Origin: Rhodobacter sp.
Lineage (GTDB): Bacteria > Pseudomonadota > Alphaproteobacteria > Rhodobacterales > Rhodobacteraceae
Length of the DNA: 8,663 nucleotides
Assembly (NCBI GenBank): GCA_013824055.1
Contig: PNNE01000308.1
Coordinates: 1 to 8,663, forward strand
Reading direction: 5' to 3'
Shown: piece after piece, positions 5,415 to 8,663 of the stretch
How positions within the stretch are numbered: position 1 is the first letter of the stretch
Layout: every line of letters starts with the position of its first letter
The notes under the pieces: model-generated
The model's input: the letters and a program-made list of their open reading frames with translations, nothing else
What the model was told of the DNA's origin: nothing
Database searches by the model: none
Program-made: the position numbers and the translations under genes

Positions 5415-6731
5415 TCAACGCCCTGCCTCACCGGGCGTCAACGCCTGGCCGTCCAGCCACACCTGAATCACCGCCGAGAAGTGCCAGCCGGTCCAGACAG
5501 ACAGGATGGACAGGACCAGACCCAGCGCCACGATCCGCCCGAATGCCGATGATCGCGAGCGAAGGGCAAGCACGACCCGCACCAGGGCATTGACCGTCAG
5601 AGCGGCCGCCAGCGGCATCACCGCCTCGCCCGCCGGCATCTGGCCCGCCGCGACCAGCGACGCCAGGGCGACGGCAGCCGAACTGGTGCTGACCAGCCCG
5701 GCCAGCGCCGCCGACAGCAGCACGGCCTCGGTCCCGAACCGATCGTTCAGCACCGCCGAGATCAGAATCACCGCCGCCACGGTCAAAGCGAACTTCACCG
5801 CGTCGTTCACGCTGAAGATCCGCGAGGGCAATTCGATCCCCGCCGGCTCGACCCCCTTTCGCGTGGCCAGATAGACCAGCAGGGCGCTGAAGATCAGCAC
5901 GACCAGGGTCGGCACCACCAGCACCGGCAATGCCAGGGCGAACAGGGACGGGCTGACCAGGCCCAGCACCAGGCCGGTCTGCACCAGCGACGACACCGAA
6001 GACAAGGTGGCCCCCGCCGCCGCCGGCTGGATGAAGCGGACGGCCGCATCGCCCAGCGCGTCGACCTTGCGGCCCATCTCGACCACAGTGGCCGTCGAGG
6101 ACACGAAACCCGACAGGAACCCCGAAAGCGGCAAGCCAAGCCGGTCGCCGAAGACCCGGGTGCAGATGTGACTGACCGCCCCGATGACCATCACCAGGAT
6201 GACGATGACAAAGATGGCGCGCGCGTTGATCGCACCGTCCGGCCCGAAGCCGGTATCGGGGATCAGCGGCAGGATGATCAGACCCGAGACGCCAAGGATC
6301 AATCCGTCGCGCATCTCGAAGTCGTTCAGGACCGAGCGGCTGAAGTCGCGCAGGGCCGACCGGGCCGCCAGCAAGGTGGCGACCAGCACCCCCGACGCGG
6401 CGGCAAGGAAGGTATGCTCGACCGACAACCCACCCAGAACCACGACCAGCACCAGCGCGAGGCTGGTGGTCATTCCTGCCTGCCGGTCCGTCTGCGACAG
6501 ATGTGCGACCGCCCGCAGGACGCCCACCGCGGCCAGCGCCACCGCCAGCAACGGCAGCCCGCCCGCATACTGGCTGAGCGCGCCAATCAGCGAGGCGAGC
6601 GAGAAGGTCCTGACCCCGATCGGGGCCGGACCGCCGTTCTCGCCCCCGTTGCGCTCGCGCTCGATCCCGATCAGAAGACCGATGCCGAGCGCCTCGAGCA
6701 GCAGCAGGGCCTGACTTGCTTCTTCCATCAT
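5415..6731 (-). CDS. MgtC/SapB family, DUF4010-containing inner-membrane protein
   Basis: A 438-residue, strongly hydrophobic protein with about a dozen predicted membrane segments. The N-terminal part (1-125) has MgtC/SapB-type features: EALGIGLLIGIERER at 13-27 and GVRTFSLASLIGAL at 39-52. The rest matches the DUF4010 type, with polar residues in membrane segments at GFVSSTATVVEMG (208-220) and a similar GLVSTSSAAVALA (345-357). A transport or ion-homeostasis role in the inner membrane is suggested by the family, but the substrate is unknown. Two adjacent ATG codons (6731-6729 and 6728-6726) can start it; a GGAAGGG stretch lies 12 bases before the first, a slightly long spacing. It lies 100 bp after the GntP gene on the same strand, so readthrough is possible, but it has no evident functional tie to it. 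Confidence 0.85.
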   Translation of the reverse strand: MMEEASQALLLLEALGIGLLIGIERERNGGENGGPAPIGVRTFSLASLIGALSQYAGGLPLLAVALAAVGVLRAVAHLSQTDRQAGMTTSLALVLVVVLGGLSVEHTFLAAASGVLVATLLAARSALRDFSRSVLNDFEMRDGLILGVSGLIILPLIPDTGFGPDGAINARAIFVIVILVMVIGAVSHICTRVFGDRLGLPLSGFLSGFVSSTATVVEMGRKVDALGDAAVRFIQPAAAGATLSSVSSLVQTGLVLGLVSPSLFALALPVLVVPTLVVLIFSALLVYLATRKGVEPAGIELPSRIFSVNDAVKFALTVAAVILISAVLNDRFGTEAVLLSAALAGLVSTSSAAVALASLVAAGQMPAGEAVMPLAAALTVNALVRVVLALRSRSSAFGRIVALGLVLSILSVWTGWHFSAVIQVWLDGQALTPGEAGR

Positions 6732-6831
6732 CCGATCACTGCGCCCTTCCGACTCGGCTCAGGCCATCGGGCGCGCCGCGCTTTCACCATTCCTCACTGC
6801 GCCTGCGGCCACAAGACCATCCACGCCGATA
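6732..6831. other. Intergenic gap between the GntP and DUF4010 genes with a 10-bp direct repeat
   Basis: The largest gap of the window (100 bp). TCACTGCGCC occurs at 6736-6745 and 6794-6803. The first copy is next to the start of the DUF4010 gene and the second is 49 bp further from it. No hairpin followed by a T-run and no convincing -35/-10 pair was found on the - strand. The repeat could be a regulator site or chance. Confidence 0.35.
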
Positions 6832-8259
6832 TCAGGCCGCGACCAGGACGACCACGACCAGGGCCAGCAGCGGGCCGACGCAGGCGACCATGAAGATGTC
6901 GGCATAGGCCTGTCGATGGGTCAGCCGGCAGACGCTGAGCAGCGTCACCACGGCCCCGTTCTGCGGCAGCGCGTCCAGCCCGCCCGAGGCGATGGCCGCT
7001 ACCCGGTGCATGACCTCGGGCGCGATCCCGGCGGCCAGACCGCGCGCCAGATAGTCGTCGCCCATGGTGGCCAGCGCGATGCTCATCCCGCCCGAGGCCG
7101 ATCCGGTGATCCCCGCCAGCACGTTCATCGACAGCGCCAGCGACACCAGCGGCGACCCCGGCGCCACCCCCAGCACCGCATCGCGCACGACGGCAAAGGC
7201 GGGCAACGCCGCCACCACGGTGCCGAAGCCGACCAGGACCGCGGTGCTGAGCAGCGGCAGCGCCGCCGCACCCGCCCCGGCCGACAGGCTGTCGGTCAGC
7301 GCCGGCAGGCGGCTGCGGTTGGTCAGCACGATCAGCGCGATGGTCAGCGTCAGCGCCAGGATGATCGCCCAGACCCCGCGCACGCGCTCGAAGGTGGTTT
7401 CGCCCCAGCGCGGCTCGGCCAGAAAGGCGCTGTCGAACAGTGGCAGCACCAGCCAGACGAAAAGCCCGTTCAGCACCACCACCGCCAGGATGGGCAGCGC
7501 CGCCAGCCAGATGGGCGGCAGGTTGTCGGGCGCCACCCCGTCCTGGCGGGCCTCGGCGATGTCGAAGCCCTCGCCCTGCGCCAGTTCGCGCATCCGGCGC
7601 GACAGCGGCGCGGCGGCGACAGGCTCGGCGTCATCCGCCAGCACGCCCGACCGCGCGCGCCAGAGCAGCCAGCCCAGGCCAAAGGCCAGCATCACCGCGG
7701 CGCCAAGGAAACCCAGGCCCGGAGCGGCGAAGGCCGTGGTGCCGAAGAACGGCATCGGAATCGCGTTCTGGATCGCCGGGGTGCCGGGCAGCGCCGACAT
7801 GGTGAAGGTGAAGGCCCCAAGCGCGATGGTCGCCGGGATCAGCCGCCGCGGCAGGCCGGCGCGCGCAAAGAGCTCGGCCGCCAGCGGCGCCACCGCGAAG
7901 GCCACCACGAACAGCGACACCCCGCCATAGGTCAGCACCGCGCAGGCCAGCACGACGGCGGGGATGGTGTGGGTCGGGCCCAGACGCTCGGCCAGCGAAA
8001 GCGCCAGCACCCGGGCGGCGCCGGTATCCTCCATCAGCTTGCCGAAGATCGCGCCCAGCAGGAACAGCAGCATGAACTGCACGATGAAGCTGCCCATGCC
8101 GGGCATCATCAGCTGGGTCAGCGCCGCCAGCACCGGCTCCCCGGAAAAGGCCGCCGCCAGCGCCGCCGCCAACGGTGCCGCGATCAGCACGCTGAGGCCG
8201 CGATAAACCAGCAGGATAAGCAGTCCGAGGGCGATCAGGATTCCGATCAGTCCGGTCAT
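6832..8259 (-). CDS. GntP family permease (organic acid:H+ symporter type)
   Basis: A 475-residue inner-membrane carrier with hydrophobic segments along its whole length except a charged loop at about 200-247. GntP-family marks are present: PALPGTPAIQNAIP-like ALPGTPAIQNAIP at 156-168, GITGSASGGMSIAL at 383-396, and the C-terminal DALPQNGAVVTLLSVCRLTHRQ at 429-450. Members import gluconate-type sugar acids or short hydroxy acids. This subtype with the LPQNG...LTHRQAYADIF ending is one I associate with 3-hydroxybutyrate-type substrates, by memory and context rather than proof. The ATG at 8259-8257 overlaps the stop of the preceding patatin gene (ATGA, read on the - strand), and GGAG lies a few bases upstream, so the two are one transcription and translation unit. 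Confidence 0.9.
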   Translation of the reverse strand: MTGLIGILIALGLLILLVYRGLSVLIAAPLAAALAAAFSGEPVLAALTQLMMPGMGSFIVQFMLLFLLGAIFGKLMEDTGAARVLALSLAERLGPTHTIPAVVLACAVLTYGGVSLFVVAFAVAPLAAELFARAGLPRRLIPATIALGAFTFTMSALPGTPAIQNAIPMPFFGTTAFAAPGLGFLGAAVMLAFGLGWLLWRARSGVLADDAEPVAAAPLSRRMRELAQGEGFDIAEARQDGVAPDNLPPIWLAALPILAVVVLNGLFVWLVLPLFDSAFLAEPRWGETTFERVRGVWAIILALTLTIALIVLTNRSRLPALTDSLSAGAGAAALPLLSTAVLVGFGTVVAALPAFAVVRDAVLGVAPGSPLVSLALSMNVLAGITGSASGGMSIALATMGDDYLARGLAAGIAPEVMHRVAAIASGGLDALPQNGAVVTLLSVCRLTHRQAYADIFMVACVGPLLALVVVVLVAA

Positions 8260-8663
8260 GGGAACTCCAGTGCGGTTGTGTCGTGCAGAGTGCTGACGCG
8301 GCCCAGACTATCCCCGTTCTGTTGCAGCCAGACGTCGGCGGCGCGTTGCCCCGCGCCGTGCAGCCGTTGCAGCAGCGACCATTCCGGGTTCATCCGGCCG
8401 CGGCCGTCGGACGCGACATCGGTTTCGGTCGCCGCGATCCGGTGCAGGCGCAGGGTGGACAGCTTGTCCAGAAGCGCCTCGCCGCACAGGAACCCCGGCG
8501 GGGCCAGAGCCAGCGCCCGGCGCAGCGTCAGGATGCCCCGGAGCTCGTTCACCAGGCTGGCGTTGAAGCTGATCTCGTTCACCCGGGCCAGGATGGCGTC
8601 GGCGTCTTCGTCCAGCGCCTCGCGCCGGGTCGGGTTCAGCTGGACGACCAGCAGGTCGTCGGC
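8256..8663 (-). CDS. Patatin-like phospholipase, C-terminal part with DUF3734-type region (5' truncated by window edge)
   Basis: The frame is open to the window edge and gives the last 135 residues, ending at TGA 8258-8256. The visible part begins ADDLLVVQLNPTRRE and continues VNEISFNASLVNELRGI, HRIAATETD, and a C-terminal stretch with AADVWLQQNGDSLG and VSTLHDTTALEF. This fits the C-terminal region (DUF3734) of bacterial patatin-like phospholipases. The Ser-Asp catalytic dyad and GxSxG motif would lie in the unseen N-terminal part, so activity cannot be judged here. A GTG at 8582-8580 is internal (Val28 of the visible part) and not a start. The gene is coupled to the downstream GntP permease by an ATGA overlap. 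In alphaproteobacteria such patatins are often near 3-hydroxybutyrate dehydrogenase genes, suggesting lipid or PHB-related hydrolysis; this is inference. Confidence 0.83.
   Translation of the reverse strand, partial: ADDLLVVQLNPTRREALDEDADAILARVNEISFNASLVNELRGILTLRRALALAPPGFLCGEALLDKLSTLRLHRIAATETDVASDGRGRMNPEWSLLQRLHGAGQRAADVWLQQNGDSLGRVSTLHDTTALEFP

Noticed and set aside
7064..7930. A 288-codon + strand frame antisense to the GntP gene
   Set aside because: Its Ser/Ala/Pro/Thr-rich low-complexity translation has no family features, and the - strand frame is a full permease.

Overview
The window is GC-rich, tightly packed bacterial DNA. Gene order, codon use and the protein families point to an alphaproteobacterium, most likely of the Rhodobacterales (Paracoccus/roseobacter type). 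That placement is inferred from gene content only; there is no rRNA or marker gene here.

Positions 1-5366 (+ strand) are a protocatechuate-catabolic operon. It starts with the 3' part of a 3-dehydroshikimate dehydratase-type gene (quiC-like), followed by pcaD, pcaC, pcaH, pcaG, a DUF849/BKACE gene and pcaB. Most junctions are ATGA overlaps or gaps of a few bases. In pathway order: QuiC would make protocatechuate from 3-dehydroshikimate; PcaGH cleaves the ring to 3-carboxy-cis,cis-muconate; PcaB cyclises it to the 4-carboxymuconolactone; PcaC decarboxylates that; PcaD opens the enol-lactone to beta-ketoadipate. The classical last steps (pcaIJ, pcaF) are not in the window. Instead a beta-keto acid cleavage enzyme (BKACE) sits between pcaG and pcaB. 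It could turn beta-ketoadipate plus acetyl-CoA directly into succinyl-CoA plus acetoacetate. No pca regulator (pcaQ type) is present in the window.

The pcaH-pcaG junction (2470-2541) holds the most unusual DNA of the window: a roughly 41-bp imperfect palindrome resembling a dispersed palindromic repeat of alphaproteobacteria. It is flanked by perfect 10-bp direct repeats (GGGGAACTGA) and looks like a small insertion that left the operon working. It creates a 19-codon open frame that bridges pcaH to pcaG.

Positions 5415-8663 (- strand) converge on the pca operon. Read in their own direction, they are the 3' end of a patatin-like phospholipase with a DUF3734-type tail, a GntP-family permease coupled to it by an ATGA overlap, a 100-bp gap, and an MgtC/SapB-DUF4010 inner-membrane protein. 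The patatin + GntP pair is a combination I associate with short-chain hydroxy/keto acid (3-hydroxybutyrate, PHB-type) metabolism. That would fit acetoacetate being an end product of the neighbouring operon, but the link is inference.

No tRNA, rRNA, CRISPR array or transposase gene was seen, and no intergenic stretch exceeds 100 bases.
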